From the NCBI GenBank assembly GCA_965200685.1, contig OZ241379.1, positions 3,844,001-3,908,000 of the forward strand: a stretch of 64,000 nucleotides of DNA, written 5' to 3'. Made by a program: the position numbers and the translations under genes. This DNA comes from Bin5 sp965200685. Its GTDB lineage: Bacteria > Chloroflexota > Anaerolineae > Caldilineales > Caldilineaceae. The notes under the pieces are model-generated. The model saw nothing but the letters and a program-made list of their open reading frames with translations. It searched no databases and was not told the DNA's origin. Every line of letters begins with the position of its first letter. The stretch's first letter is position 1. Below are positions 1 to 9,099 of the stretch, one piece after another.

Positions 1-2
1 GC

Positions 3-134
3 GAGTGCATTGACATCATAAAAGGCAACGATTACACTACCTTTGTCATGAAAGGAGTCGTTCCACACATGCACGGCTCGCCACAAACCATTGCAATGCC
101 AATGAAAGGAACATCCAAATGTCTGAAGAAGTGA
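3..134 (+). CDS. Possible 3' end of an upstream gene (partial, unidentified)
   Basis: A reading frame is open from the left edge for 43 codons and stops 16 nt inside the next gene. It is rich in Met and His (for example VVPHMHGSPQTIAMPMKG). I recognise no family. The short overlap with the following start would suit translational coupling, but an open frame this short can arise by chance, so this is only a candidate gene end. Confidence 0.3.
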   Translation, partial: ECIDIIKGNDYTTFVMKGVVPHMHGSPQTIAMPMKGTSKCLKK

Positions 135-1162
135 AGGAGCTGCGCGTTTCCAACGACGCGATGCACGATCCCATGGAGCTACGGCGTCGCATCGCCGATG
201 AAGGCTACCTCTTTTTCAAGCGGCTGCAGAACCCGGACAAATTGCGGGAATTGCGCCGGGAGATGATGACGACGATTCAAGAGATAGGCTGGCTGCTCCC
301 AGGGACCGACCCTTACGATGGCATCGCCGACGTGTCAAAGCAGTGTACGGAAGGTGATACTGAGTACACGGATGGCTATAAGCATGTCTACAAGCTGGAA
401 TCCTTACACCGCTCCGGGCATTGGCCGGAGGTAACGGAGATGGTCGAGCACATTATGGGACGGCCGATCATGCCCCATCCCCAGAAGGTCGCCCGGGTCT
501 GGTTCCCTAAATATACCGAACACACCACCCCTACCCATCAGGACTTTGTGCATTTTCAAGGCAATTTTGAGACGTTGACCTGTTGGGCACCCGTGGGGGA
601 TTGCCCCATGGAATTGGGCGGCCTGGCGGTGATCCCTGGCTCCCACAAGGTGAACCGGGTGTTGGACCATCACTTCTCCTTAGGCGCGGGCAGCCTTGTG
701 GTGGATGTGAACGCGCATGAGGATATCGATCCGGTCTGGTACTCAACCGATTACGAAATCGGTGATACGCTGATCTTCCCGGCCCTGATGATTCACAAAG
801 CTCTGCCCAATTACACGGAAGACAAATTGCGGCTGTCCTTGGACAATCGCTATCAGGCAGTGGGTGATCTGATCTCCGAGCGTATGCTGGAGCCGCACGG
901 CCCGAGCGGGATGAAGTGGGAAGAGGTGTACGCGGATTGGCAATCGGATGAATTGCAATACTACTGGCTGAACTACGAAAATCCTACTGTGCCTGTGGAT
1001 ATGAGTTATGCGGAAAAGAGCTTTGCGGAAGCACTAGCTCTGGCCCGGGACGGCGATGAACGAGCCTTCGTCAAATTGCGCCGCACAATTCGCAATGATC
1101 CCAATTCACCAGCAGCCCAGAAGGCCAAAGAGGTGTTTGAGGCAATTGGCGTCCCAGCCTAA
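119..1162 (+). CDS. Phytanoyl-CoA dioxygenase (PhyH) family Fe(II)/2-oxoglutarate oxygenase
   Basis: Predicted cytoplasmic non-haem iron oxygenase of 347 residues. The family couples 2-oxoglutarate decarboxylation to hydroxylation of a small molecule. The facial triad is visible: His140 and Asp142 in THQDFVHF and His226 in LMIHKALPN, followed by Arg238 in KLRLSLDN, which probably holds the 2-oxoglutarate carboxylate. The start is supported by AAAGGA about 7 nt upstream. A C-terminal extension of about 60 residues follows the double-stranded beta-helix core. The substrate cannot be deduced: bacterial PhyH relatives act on many compounds. The next gene starts 50 nt downstream on the same strand but is functionally unrelated (restriction-modification). 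Confidence 0.85.
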   Translation: MSEEVKELRVSNDAMHDPMELRRRIADEGYLFFKRLQNPDKLRELRREMMTTIQEIGWLLPGTDPYDGIADVSKQCTEGDTEYTDGYKHVYKLESLHRSGHWPEVTEMVEHIMGRPIMPHPQKVARVWFPKYTEHTTPTHQDFVHFQGNFETLTCWAPVGDCPMELGGLAVIPGSHKVNRVLDHHFSLGAGSLVVDVNAHEDIDPVWYSTDYEIGDTLIFPALMIHKALPNYTEDKLRLSLDNRYQAVGDLISERMLEPHGPSGMKWEEVYADWQSDELQYYWLNYENPTVPVDMSYAEKSFAEALALARDGDERAFVKLRRTIRNDPNSPAAQKAKEVFEAIGVPA

Positions 1163-1211
1163 TGAATACCTTGCCTGAAGTAGGATTGGCAGGATTCACT
1201 GTCCCTGATAA

Positions 1212-4200
1212 ATGAGCCCTCCTATGTTCCAGCTTACAGCCACACAGAGAGACATCAAACACTATTTTGCCGAGTTGAGCCAGCTAACTCAGCTCGGCTT
1301 GGGGCATGAGGGTGCGGTCGCGCCGGCGTTCGCGGCTGTGCTGCGCGCGGCCGGCCGTCCCTTCGGCTGGACATTGGCAGAGCAGTACACGCGCAAGATG
1401 GCCGATGGCCGCAGCATTCGCATTGATGGCGCATTATTGGACGACTTCCATCTGGCCCATGGCTATTGGGAAGCGAAAGATAGCGATGATGACTTGGATG
1501 AGGAGATCCGCAAGAAGCTGGCCGTGGGCTACCCCCAGGACAATCTCCTCTTCTGGGCCCCACAGCGCATGGTGGTCATCCAACAAGGGCAGCGGGTGTG
1601 GGACAGCCCCATCGCTGCGCCGGACCTGCTCATTGAGGGGTTGCGCGCGTTCTTCACCTATCAACCGCCGGCCTATGCAGGCTGGCAGCAGGCAGTGGAG
1701 GAGTTCAAGACGGTTGTGCCGGCCCTGGCCGAGTCCCTGCTGACTTTGATCGCAGGGGAGCGGCAGTACAACCGGGCCTTTCGGCAGGCATTTGCCCGCT
1801 TCGCCGCGCTGTGCCGGGATGCCATCAATCCCAATATCTCTGATGAGGCCGTAGAGGAGATGCTGATCCAACACCTGCTGACCGAGCGCATCTTCCGGCG
1901 GGTGTTCGACAACCCGGACTTCGCCCGCCGCAATGTCATCGCCAACGAGATCGAGCAGGTAGTCGACGCGCTCACCTCCCAGTCCTTTAGTCGCCGGGCC
2001 TTCTTCCGTCCCCTAGAGGGTTTCTACACGGCCATTGAAACCACAGCCGCGACCATAGAGGATTATGCGGAGAAGCAGGGTTTCCTCAACACTGTCTACG
2101 AGAATTTCTTCCAGGGCTTTTCCGTCAACGTGGCCGACACCCATGGCATTGTCTACACACCACAGCCTATTGTGGAGTTTATGGTACGCTCCGTGGAAGC
2201 CCTCCTCGATCAAGAGTTCGACCGTTCCTTAGCTGATGCCGGCGTGCATGTGCTGGACCCCTTCGTGGGCACAGGCAACTTCATGCTGCGGATCATGCGC
2301 CACCTACAGGAGATAGGCAAACTCTCCTGCTTACCCGACAAGTACGCGGCGGAACTGCACTGCAACGAAGTGATGCTGCTGCCCTACTATATCGCGGCCA
2401 TGAACATTGAGCATGAATACTATGAACTGACAGAGCAGTACCTACCCTTTGAGGGCATATGTCTGGTGGATACTTTCGAGCTGGCCGAGGATACCCAACT
2501 CAGCTTGTTTGTCCAAGAGAACACACAGCGTGTGGAGAACCAGAAGGATCAGGATATCACCGTCATCATCGGCAACCCACCTTACAACATCGGACAGGTC
2601 AACGAGAACGACAACAACAAGAACCGCACCTATGGGGCCATGGACAAGCGGGTACGGGAGACTTATTCACAGGACTCAAAGGCGACCAATAAAAACGCCC
2701 TTGCTGACCCCTATGTGAAGGCCATACGCTGGGCAGCAGACCGCATAGGCGAAGAAGGGGTTGTGGCCTTTGTGACCAACAACAGCTTTCTTGATGGTGT
2801 GGCGTTCGATGGCATGCGGAAACACCTCGCAGAGGATTTCGACGCCATCTACATTCTGGATCTGGCTGGGAACGTGCGTAAGAACCCGAAACTCTCTGGG
2901 ACGACACACAATGTCTTTGGCATTCAAGTGGGCGTGAGCATCAATTTTTGCGTCAAACGGCGCGACAAGGCAACCAACCAAACAGAAATCTTCTACGCCC
3001 GTGTTGATGAATGGTGGCGTAAGGAAGAGAAGTACGGCTATCTCAATGCAAAGGAACAGTACCGCACTATCGAATGGAAATCCATAAGGCCAGACAAGCG
3101 ATATACATGGCTCACAGAGGGATTCCATGCTGAATTTGAGACCTTTATCCCCATGGGGACAAAGGAAGCAAAGATGGCCAAAGGTGAGGCGGTGGATGTA
3201 CTCTTTCACACCTTCAGTAACGGCGTCGGCTCGAGCCGTGATGCCTGGGTATACAATTTTAATCACAAAGAATTGGTAGCCAACGTTGACAGGTTTATCA
3301 GTACGTACAATGTAGAAGTAGACCGATGGCACAATCGCACAGATAGGAATGTAAATCTGGATACCTTTGTAACCGCAGATGCAAGAGCCATCAAATGGAG
3401 CAGCAATCTCAAGAGCTATCTCCGGCAGGGCCGCAAAGCCACCTTTGCATTACAGAATGTACGTGTATCTTGCTACCGACCATTCACGAGCCAGTTCCTA
3501 TATTTTGATGAAGTTCTAAACCATAGGCAAGGGCTGTGGCCCCGGATTTTCCCCACAGCGGAGACGGAGAAAGAGAACCGGGCGATCTGCCTCACAGCAA
3601 TTGGCAATAACAAGCCATTCCACTGCCTGATGACACAGCAGATACCAGATATGAATCTTACTGGCGCTTCCCAATGCTTCCCCTTCTACACATACGATGA
3701 GGACGGCAGCAACCGCCGCGAGAACATCACAGATTGGGCATTGGCACAGTTCCGCAGGCAGTATCAGGATGATTCCATCAGCAAATGGGATATCTTCCAC
3801 TACGTTTACGCCTTATTGCATCATCCGCACTACCGGCAGCGGTATCAGGTCAACCTCAAGCGGGACTTGCCACATATTCCCTTTGCCGCGAACTTCTGGA
3901 CATTTGCCACAGCCGGCGCGCGTCTAGCAAAAATCCATGTAGGCTACGAACAGATGTCCCCCTACCCGCTCAACATCGTAGAGACGCCGGGGAAGCCCCT
4001 CAATTGGCACGTGGAGAAGATGAGATTGTCCAGAGACAAGACGCATATCCGCTACAATGAGTTCTTGACCTTGGCGGGCATCCCAGCGCAGGCTTTCGAC
4101 TATCGGCTGGGGAATCGGTCAGCCTTAGAATGGGTGCTCGACCAGTACCGGGTCAAGGTAGACAAGCGCAGCCGCATCGTCAATGACCCCAATCGTGACG

Positions 4201-4322
4201 ATGATCCACGCTATATCGTGAATCTCATGCAGAAGGTCATCGCCGTGAGTGTGGAGACAGTCGAAATTGTGGAGAGCTTGCCGGGGCACTACACAAGTTG
4301 CGCGCCCGCGGTCACTGGATAA
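1212..4322 (+). CDS. Type ISP/IIG-like restriction-modification enzyme (nuclease + N6-adenine methylase + specificity)
   Basis: A 1036-residue single-chain restriction-modification enzyme. The N-terminal domain carries a PD-(D/E)XK-like pattern, Asp72 in RIDGALLD and Glu87-Ala-Lys89 in GYWEAKDSD. The gamma-class methyltransferase core has motif I DPFVGTGNF near residue 349 and motif IV GNPPYNIG near 455, the N6-adenine signature. The remaining ~450 residues resemble the C-terminal specificity domain of type ISP enzymes. Classical type ISP proteins such as LlaGI carry a helicase and are about 1,600 residues; no Walker A or helicase motifs are seen here, so this is a shorter architecture closer to type IIG. 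ATG at 1224 (MFQLTATQ) is an alternative start; neither has a clear ribosome site. No separate methylase or endonuclease partner adjoins it. Confidence 0.85.
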   Translation: MSPPMFQLTATQRDIKHYFAELSQLTQLGLGHEGAVAPAFAAVLRAAGRPFGWTLAEQYTRKMADGRSIRIDGALLDDFHLAHGYWEAKDSDDDLDEEIRKKLAVGYPQDNLLFWAPQRMVVIQQGQRVWDSPIAAPDLLIEGLRAFFTYQPPAYAGWQQAVEEFKTVVPALAESLLTLIAGERQYNRAFRQAFARFAALCRDAINPNISDEAVEEMLIQHLLTERIFRRVFDNPDFARRNVIANEIEQVVDALTSQSFSRRAFFRPLEGFYTAIETTAATIEDYAEKQGFLNTVYENFFQGFSVNVADTHGIVYTPQPIVEFMVRSVEALLDQEFDRSLADAGVHVLDPFVGTGNFMLRIMRHLQEIGKLSCLPDKYAAELHCNEVMLLPYYIAAMNIEHEYYELTEQYLPFEGICLVDTFELAEDTQLSLFVQENTQRVENQKDQDITVIIGNPPYNIGQVNENDNNKNRTYGAMDKRVRETYSQDSKATNKNALADPYVKAIRWAADRIGEEGVVAFVTNNSFLDGVAFDGMRKHLAEDFDAIYILDLAGNVRKNPKLSGTTHNVFGIQVGVSINFCVKRRDKATNQTEIFYARVDEWWRKEEKYGYLNAKEQYRTIEWKSIRPDKRYTWLTEGFHAEFETFIPMGTKEAKMAKGEAVDVLFHTFSNGVGSSRDAWVYNFNHKELVANVDRFISTYNVEVDRWHNRTDRNVNLDTFVTADARAIKWSSNLKSYLRQGRKATFALQNVRVSCYRPFTSQFLYFDEVLNHRQGLWPRIFPTAETEKENRAICLTAIGNNKPFHCLMTQQIPDMNLTGASQCFPFYTYDEDGSNRRENITDWALAQFRRQYQDDSISKWDIFHYVYALLHHPHYRQRYQVNLKRDLPHIPFAANFWTFATAGARLAKIHVGYEQMSPYPLNIVETPGKPLNWHVEKMRLSRDKTHIRYNEFLTLAGIPAQAFDYRLGNRSALEWVLDQYRVKVDKRSRIVNDPNRDDDPRYIVNLMQKVIAVSVETVEIVESLPGHYTSCAPAVTG

Positions 4323-4461
4323 GAGTATGAAGCGCAAACCCAATAACGAGTAACCACCCATGCCCTGTTCACTCTTTCCTCACCTATACCCGGACTGTAG
4401 CCCACTTCATCATGTCGCGAACTTGTCAATACCATTCCAATCTGCGAGTGACTTCTAAACA

Positions 4462-6294
4462 ATGACCACATCCCGTACATTCCAACAACCCCGGATGCGT
4501 CTCGGGTTCGGCGGCGGCGGCAATCTCACCGGTGAAGCTGCGGACAATACGCGCCACACGCTCAAGCGTATGGCAGAATTTCTGCGGCCCTATCGTCTGC
4601 AACTCCTGGTCGTCGGCTGCTTCGTGACGATCAGCACAGTGCTGCGACTTTACGGCCCCATGCTTCTCGGCCGCGCGATCGATGAATTCATCGCGCCGGG
4701 TGATGCTGTCGGCCTGCAGAACTTGGCCATTCTGATCGTGATCGTCTACATCGTCGCTGGGGTCACGTCTACCGTGCAAGGGCTAATTATGGTGCATCTC
4801 GGTCAACGCTTTGTGGCCGACATACGCGCCGAACTATTCAGTCATTTTCAGGTCATGTCCATGGCTTTTCATGACCGCAACCAGGTGGGCGATCTGATGA
4901 GCCGCATCACGAATGACTCAGAGGCCATCAACCGCACCCTTTCCAATGGGATGATTGAATTTCTCTCCAATATTTTGCTGCTGGGCGGCACGTTTGTGGC
5001 CATGTTTATCCTCAACTGGCAGTTGGCCCTAGCAATGTTGATTCTGCTACCACTGATGCTGTACATCACCGCTGAGGTGACTCGCCGCAGTCGGGTGGCG
5101 TTTCGTAGCGTACAGCGCAACCTCGGTGCTCTGAACGCGGTGATGGAGGAGAACATTTCCGGCGCGAGGGTCGTCCAGGCTTTTGCCAGAGAAGAAGCCG
5201 TCTTCGCCATTTTCCAGGAGGTCAATGCCACTTATCGCAAGGCCGGTATCACAGCGGATATCATCACCGCCGCGCTGGGGCCAATGTTCACAACCATGAT
5301 GACGATTACCATTGCTGTAGCTGCCTTGTTGGGTGGCTGGCTTGCCATTCAGGGGGGGTTGGAAGTCGGGGTGCTGGCGACCTTTATCATCTATATTATG
5401 AATTTCTTCCGGCCTATGCGCGGCATTGCGATGCTCTACAATCAGTTGCAGTCGGCCTTGGCCGGGGCGGAACGCATCTTCGCTGCCCTAGATGTGCGGC
5501 CAACGGTTACGGACCGCGCTGGCGCGCCGCCTTTGGAAGATATCCAAGGGGATGTCGTTTTCGACAATGTGAGTTTCTCCTATGAAGCGGAGAAACCGGT
5601 CTTGCAGAAAGTAAGCCTTCACGCGCGGCCGGGGGCGACTATCGCGCTGGTGGGCCCTACCGGTGCCGGCAAAACAACGATCATCAGCCTCATGAGTCGC
5701 TTCTACGACGTAGTGGAGGGCAGTATCCGCATTGACGGCCAGGACATCCGGGACGTTCAGCAGGCTTCTCTGCGGAAGCAATTGGGCATCGTCTTGCAGG
5801 ATACCTTTCTCTTTTCCGGCACTGTACGGGAAAATATCCGTTATGGCCGCCTAGATGCCAGCAATGAGGAGGTGGTGGCCGCGGCCAAGTTGGCCAATGC
5901 CGATGGATTTATTCGTCTGCTTCCGGGTGGGTATGATTCACAGGTTTCTGAGCAGGGAAACAACTTCAGCGAAGGACAGCGGCAGCTCCTAGCCATTGCC
6001 AGGGCTGTCCTAGCAGATCCCCGCATTCTGATTTTGGACGAGGCCACCAGCAGTGTGGACACTCGAACCGAGGTACACCTGCAGCAGGCTTTGCTACGGC
6101 TGCTGCAGGGGCGCACAGCATTTGTGATCGCCCATCGGCTCAGTACCATTCGCAACGCCGATGAGGTGCTGGTGGTGAATGATCACCGTATCATTGAACG
6201 GGGCAGCCATGAAGAATTGCTGGCCCAAAAGGGCTTCTATCACGATCTGTATATAGCGCAGTATATGCGGGTAAAGAAAACCAGAGTCCATTGA
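4462..6294 (+). CDS. ABC exporter half-transporter (MsbA/MdlB-like, permease-ATPase fusion)
   Basis: A 610-residue inner-membrane ABC exporter half, expected to work as a homo- or heterodimer. Residues ~45-335 form a six-helix transmembrane domain with the usual intracellular-loop signature (QVGDLMSRITND, ~141-152). The ATPase domain follows with Walker A GPTGAGKT (398-405), Q-loop LQDTFLF, signature FSEGQRQLLAIARA, Walker B ILILDEATSS and H-loop IAHRLS, all intact. The substrate (lipid, drug or peptide) cannot be told from sequence. It is a solitary gene 139 nt after the restriction enzyme and converges on the next gene with only 2 nt between stops. The N-terminal 25 residues are glycine-rich and probably disordered. 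Confidence 0.9.
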   Translation: MTTSRTFQQPRMRLGFGGGGNLTGEAADNTRHTLKRMAEFLRPYRLQLLVVGCFVTISTVLRLYGPMLLGRAIDEFIAPGDAVGLQNLAILIVIVYIVAGVTSTVQGLIMVHLGQRFVADIRAELFSHFQVMSMAFHDRNQVGDLMSRITNDSEAINRTLSNGMIEFLSNILLLGGTFVAMFILNWQLALAMLILLPLMLYITAEVTRRSRVAFRSVQRNLGALNAVMEENISGARVVQAFAREEAVFAIFQEVNATYRKAGITADIITAALGPMFTTMMTITIAVAALLGGWLAIQGGLEVGVLATFIIYIMNFFRPMRGIAMLYNQLQSALAGAERIFAALDVRPTVTDRAGAPPLEDIQGDVVFDNVSFSYEAEKPVLQKVSLHARPGATIALVGPTGAGKTTIISLMSRFYDVVEGSIRIDGQDIRDVQQASLRKQLGIVLQDTFLFSGTVRENIRYGRLDASNEEVVAAAKLANADGFIRLLPGGYDSQVSEQGNNFSEGQRQLLAIARAVLADPRILILDEATSSVDTRTEVHLQQALLRLLQGRTAFVIAHRLSTIRNADEVLVVNDHRIIERGSHEELLAQKGFYHDLYIAQYMRVKKTRVH

Positions 6295-6296
6295 GA

Positions 6297-7568
6297 TTAC
6301 CATTCGAAACTTTGCACCACAATAATGTCCTGTGCTTCGGCTGTTTTCAGGAACGATGGGCGTGCATAGTGGGTAATGAGTAGTAGAACAATGTTTGTAT
6401 CGGGATAGATGGCGCGCACGCTCTCGGCTTTGCGCGCAAGGACCGAGAGAATCCTTTCCTCCTCCTGATACGAGCTGCGGCGTTCATCTAAGCGTTGTTT
6501 GGATTCACCCACAATCAGCATCGGTTCTCCGTCACGAACAGCATGGCCAAAGAAGTTGATCTCTTCGCCGCCCACATCCGTGCGAATCAGGCGGTCTGTA
6601 ACTTCGATTCCGAATTGATTGAGGAGAAAGGCTGGCAAGGAGCGATAGGCTTCGTTTTCCAGGGCATAACTCATGCTGCGGGATATGCCGCCGACCTCGG
6701 AGCGGACGTTTCTTAAATCTACGCTGAGTTTCTGCACATCTTTTGCGGTGTCTTGTTGGGCAACGGTGAGTTTCTGCACATCTTTTGCGGTGTCCTGTTG
6801 GGCAACAGTGAGTTTCTGCACATCTTTTGCGGTGTCCTGTTGGGCAACAGTGAGTTTCTGCACATCTTTTGCGGTGTCCTGTTGAGCAACAGTGAGTTTC
6901 TGCACATCTTTTGCGGTGTCCTGTTGAGCAACAGTGAGTTTCTGCACATCTTTTGCGGTGTCCTGTTGAGCAACAGTGAGTTTCTGCATCTCTTGCGAGA
7001 GGTTTTGCACATCTTTTGCGGTGTCCTGTTGGGCAACAGAGAGTTTCTGCACATCTTTTGCGGTGTCCTGTTGAGCAACGGTGAGTTTCTGCACATCTTT
7101 TGCGGTATCCTGTTGGGCAACGGTGAGTTTCTGCACATCTTTTGCGGTGTCCTGTTGAGTAACAGAGAGTTTCTGCACATCTTTTGCGGTATCCTGTTGG
7201 GCAACGGTGAGTTTCTGCACATCTTTTGCGGTGTCCTGTTGGGCAACGGTGAGTTTCTGCACATCTTTTGTGATTTCCTGTTGGGCAACAGTGAGTTTCT
7301 GCATCCCTTGTGAGAGAGTTTTCACCTCTTGCGAGAGGGTTTTCACCTCTTGTGAGAGGGTTTTCACCTCTTGTGAGAGGGTTTTCACCTCTTGCGTAAG
7401 GTCCTGTTGAGCAACAGCTAGGTCCTTCACGATGGATGTGAGAGCGTTGAAGTCACTTGTCTTGACCAGGTCCTCAGAGGCCCTAGGGATCACTTCAGCT
7501 AGGACCTCTGCCTGATTAGGCTCAAATGCGGCCTGTAATTTGTGGGTCATCTCAGATTGGGTCAGCAT
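6297..7568 (-). CDS. Coiled-coil repeat protein with C-terminal PD-(D/E)XK-like domain
   Basis: A 423-residue protein in three parts. Residues ~1-50 are a variable head. Residues ~55-295 are an uninterrupted coiled coil: four QEVKTLS heptads, then 13 copies of a 14-residue (two-heptad) unit of the type LTVAQQDTAKDVQK, broken once by an extra heptad. The last ~110 residues (ENEAYRSLPAFLLNQFGIEV, GEEINFFGHA, MLIVGESKQRL, IVLLLITHYARP) look like the restriction-endonuclease fold seen in many cyanobacterial and Chloroflexota hypothetical proteins. GESK matches the E-x-K half; the usual catalytic Asp position reads EIN, so activity is doubtful. Function is unknown; a DNA-associated or scaffold role is only a guess. 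It converges on the ABC exporter gene. Confidence 0.75.
   Translation of the reverse strand: MLTQSEMTHKLQAAFEPNQAEVLAEVIPRASEDLVKTSDFNALTSIVKDLAVAQQDLTQEVKTLSQEVKTLSQEVKTLSQEVKTLSQGMQKLTVAQQEITKDVQKLTVAQQDTAKDVQKLTVAQQDTAKDVQKLSVTQQDTAKDVQKLTVAQQDTAKDVQKLTVAQQDTAKDVQKLSVAQQDTAKDVQNLSQEMQKLTVAQQDTAKDVQKLTVAQQDTAKDVQKLTVAQQDTAKDVQKLTVAQQDTAKDVQKLTVAQQDTAKDVQKLTVAQQDTAKDVQKLSVDLRNVRSEVGGISRSMSYALENEAYRSLPAFLLNQFGIEVTDRLIRTDVGGEEINFFGHAVRDGEPMLIVGESKQRLDERRSSYQEEERILSVLARKAESVRAIYPDTNIVLLLITHYARPSFLKTAEAQDIIVVQSFEW
6720..7300 (-). repeat. 42-bp in-frame tandem repeat (minisatellite) encoding a 14-residue coiled-coil unit
   Basis: About 13 contiguous, nearly identical 42-bp units, each coding for two heptads (KDVQKLTVAQQDTA). 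Differences are mostly silent or conservative (LTV/LSV, AQQ/TQQ). One 21-bp half unit (LSQEMQK) interrupts the array. Because the unit is a multiple of 3 and of the heptad, copy-number change keeps both the frame and the coil register. Confidence 0.9.
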
Positions 7569-7720
7569 GTACCTTATCCTTAGTATCCTTAGTAAATTTC
7601 GAGTGTTGAAGCCTGAGCTAGATTCCGTACCATAATAGCATACAGGCCGAAAATTTGCTAAATTCCTTGCAATTTGCCCATGTTATTGCTGTCAAAGGGT
7701 GGTTTCGCACTGTCAACGAC

Positions 7721-8920
7721 TTAATTACGAGGATCCTCTATGCGCGCACCGGTCTGCAGTGCAAACAGGTGCAGTGCCTTTGGATCCAATTCCGCTACGA
7801 CCTGCGCGCCTTGGGCCAGACGGGCGCGCAGGTCTGCTTGACCGATAAAACGATGGCCACCTGCTAGGATATGTACGAACTGTACTTGCCGCCCGAAGTC
7901 CGGCTCCACTGCCTCCACTATGCCCGGCCAGATGGCAGGGCTTCTGCGTCGTCCGGGAGTGTCGGGCCGAATCGGGGCCTCGACGGTATCCACTCGCACA
8001 TCTTCCGGGCGGATGCCGACGGTGAGCCGTTGGCCGCTGTGAACCACTGGCAGTTGGGCAGGATCCAACCCGATCTGTAAACCGTCGTCTAACACCACAC
8101 ACCCATCCTGCACTTCCACACCGCTCAGTAGATTCATCGGTGGGGTACCGAGAAAGCCAGCGACAAACAAATTAGCCGGTCGCGCACGTACATCCACAAA
8201 TGGGCCGACCTGCTCGATCCTTCCCGCCCGCATGACCGCCACCTGATCCCCTAGGGCCATGGCTTCAGTCTGGTCGTGGGTCACATACAGGGCAGTAATG
8301 GCAAAGCGTCGGAGCAGCCGTTTGATCTCCACCCGTGTTTGGGTACGTAGCTTGGCGTCTAGGTTGGAGAGAGGCTCATCAAAGAGAAAGACCTGTGGCC
8401 GGCGCACAATAGCCCTGGCAATGGCCAGCCGCTGTTGCTGCCCGCCGGACAAGGTCCCCGGCTTGCGCTGCAACAGAGCCCGAAAGCCGATTCCCATGAT
8501 TTCCGATGTGATGCGGATACGTTCTTCCGCTTCTGTGTCCGCTGCTTGGCGCATCCGAAAGAAGAACGACAGATTGCCATGTCCTTCAAAATGGGGATAG
8601 AGCGCGTAGTTCTGGAAGACCATCCCAATATAGCGCTCCTTCGGCGGCACGTCCCGCATGTTTCGGTCATTGTAGAAAAGATCGCCGCTGTACTCCCCTT
8701 CCAACCCGGCAATCACCCGCAGCAACGTGCTCTTGCCACAGCCGGACGGGCCCAAGACAGCCATAGTCTGCCCATCCGCTACCGTCAGATCGACCCGGTC
8801 TAGCGCATAGACCCGGCCCGGTTCAGCGCACATCTCCTCCCGAAATCCCGGCGTCTCTCCATAGGTTTTTTTGTCTAGCCCGAAGGCTTTACACACAGTA
8901 TGCAGTCGAATTGTCGCCAA
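7721..8920 (-). CDS. ABC transporter ATP-binding protein, MalK/UgpC type
   Basis: A 399-residue ATPase of carbohydrate-type ABC importers. Walker A GPSGCGKST, Q-loop FQNYALYPHFEGHGNL, signature LSGGQQQRLAIARA, Walker B VFLFDEPLSNLDAKLR and H-loop YVTHDQTEAM are all intact. The last ~130 residues form the MOP/TOBE-type regulatory domain (MNLLSGVEVQDGCVVLDDGL, VGIRPEDVRV). An insertion of about 20 residues after residue 15 (KKTYGETPGFREEM) precedes the first conserved strand and is unusual. No permease or binding-protein gene is adjacent, so it probably serves one or several importers encoded elsewhere. A promoter-like pair of hexamers lies about 40 nt upstream of the start. Confidence 0.9.
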   Translation of the reverse strand: MATIRLHTVCKAFGLDKKTYGETPGFREEMCAEPGRVYALDRVDLTVADGQTMAVLGPSGCGKSTLLRVIAGLEGEYSGDLFYNDRNMRDVPPKERYIGMVFQNYALYPHFEGHGNLSFFFRMRQAADTEAEERIRITSEIMGIGFRALLQRKPGTLSGGQQQRLAIARAIVRRPQVFLFDEPLSNLDAKLRTQTRVEIKRLLRRFAITALYVTHDQTEAMALGDQVAVMRAGRIEQVGPFVDVRARPANLFVAGFLGTPPMNLLSGVEVQDGCVVLDDGLQIGLDPAQLPVVHSGQRLTVGIRPEDVRVDTVEAPIRPDTPGRRRSPAIWPGIVEAVEPDFGRQVQFVHILAGGHRFIGQADLRARLAQGAQVVAELDPKALHLFALQTGARIEDPRN

Positions 8921-8961
8921 TGTACAATACCAGTGGTGATTGGTGGAGAGCAGCTATGATA

Positions 8962-8990
8962 ATTCTATCACAAGCCATTGAACTCGGCAA
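8962..8990 (-). promoter_or_regulatory. Sigma-70-like promoter for the MalK-type ATPase gene
   Basis: On the minus strand TTGCCG is followed after 17 nt by TAGAAT with an extended -10 TG (TGATAGAAT). It is 42 nt upstream of the ATPase start and has the same layout as the Uma2 promoter at 24892-24920. Confidence 0.55.
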
Positions 8991-9025
8991 TGCTCACCGA
9001 TTTAGAAGCTACAATTCTATGTCTT

Positions 9026-9053
9026 TTGCTTCCCCGCACACTCATGCTATAAT
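9026..9053 (+). promoter_or_regulatory. Sigma-70-like promoter of the polX-ligA gene run
   Basis: TTGCTT, a 16-nt spacer and a perfect TATAAT with an extended TGC before the -10. It is about 46 nt upstream of the polX GTG start and is the only strong promoter seen before the seven tightly spaced genes that follow. Confidence 0.65.
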
Positions 9054-9099
9054 TCGTCTGCATTGAGTGGACCGAGTTACATTGAAGGATGGATGAGCA

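Noticed and set aside
6720..7410. Regular short repeats that could suggest a CRISPR array
   Set aside because: Units are contiguous 42-bp in-frame coding repeats with no unique spacers, and they encode a regular heptad pattern; no cas genes are in the window.
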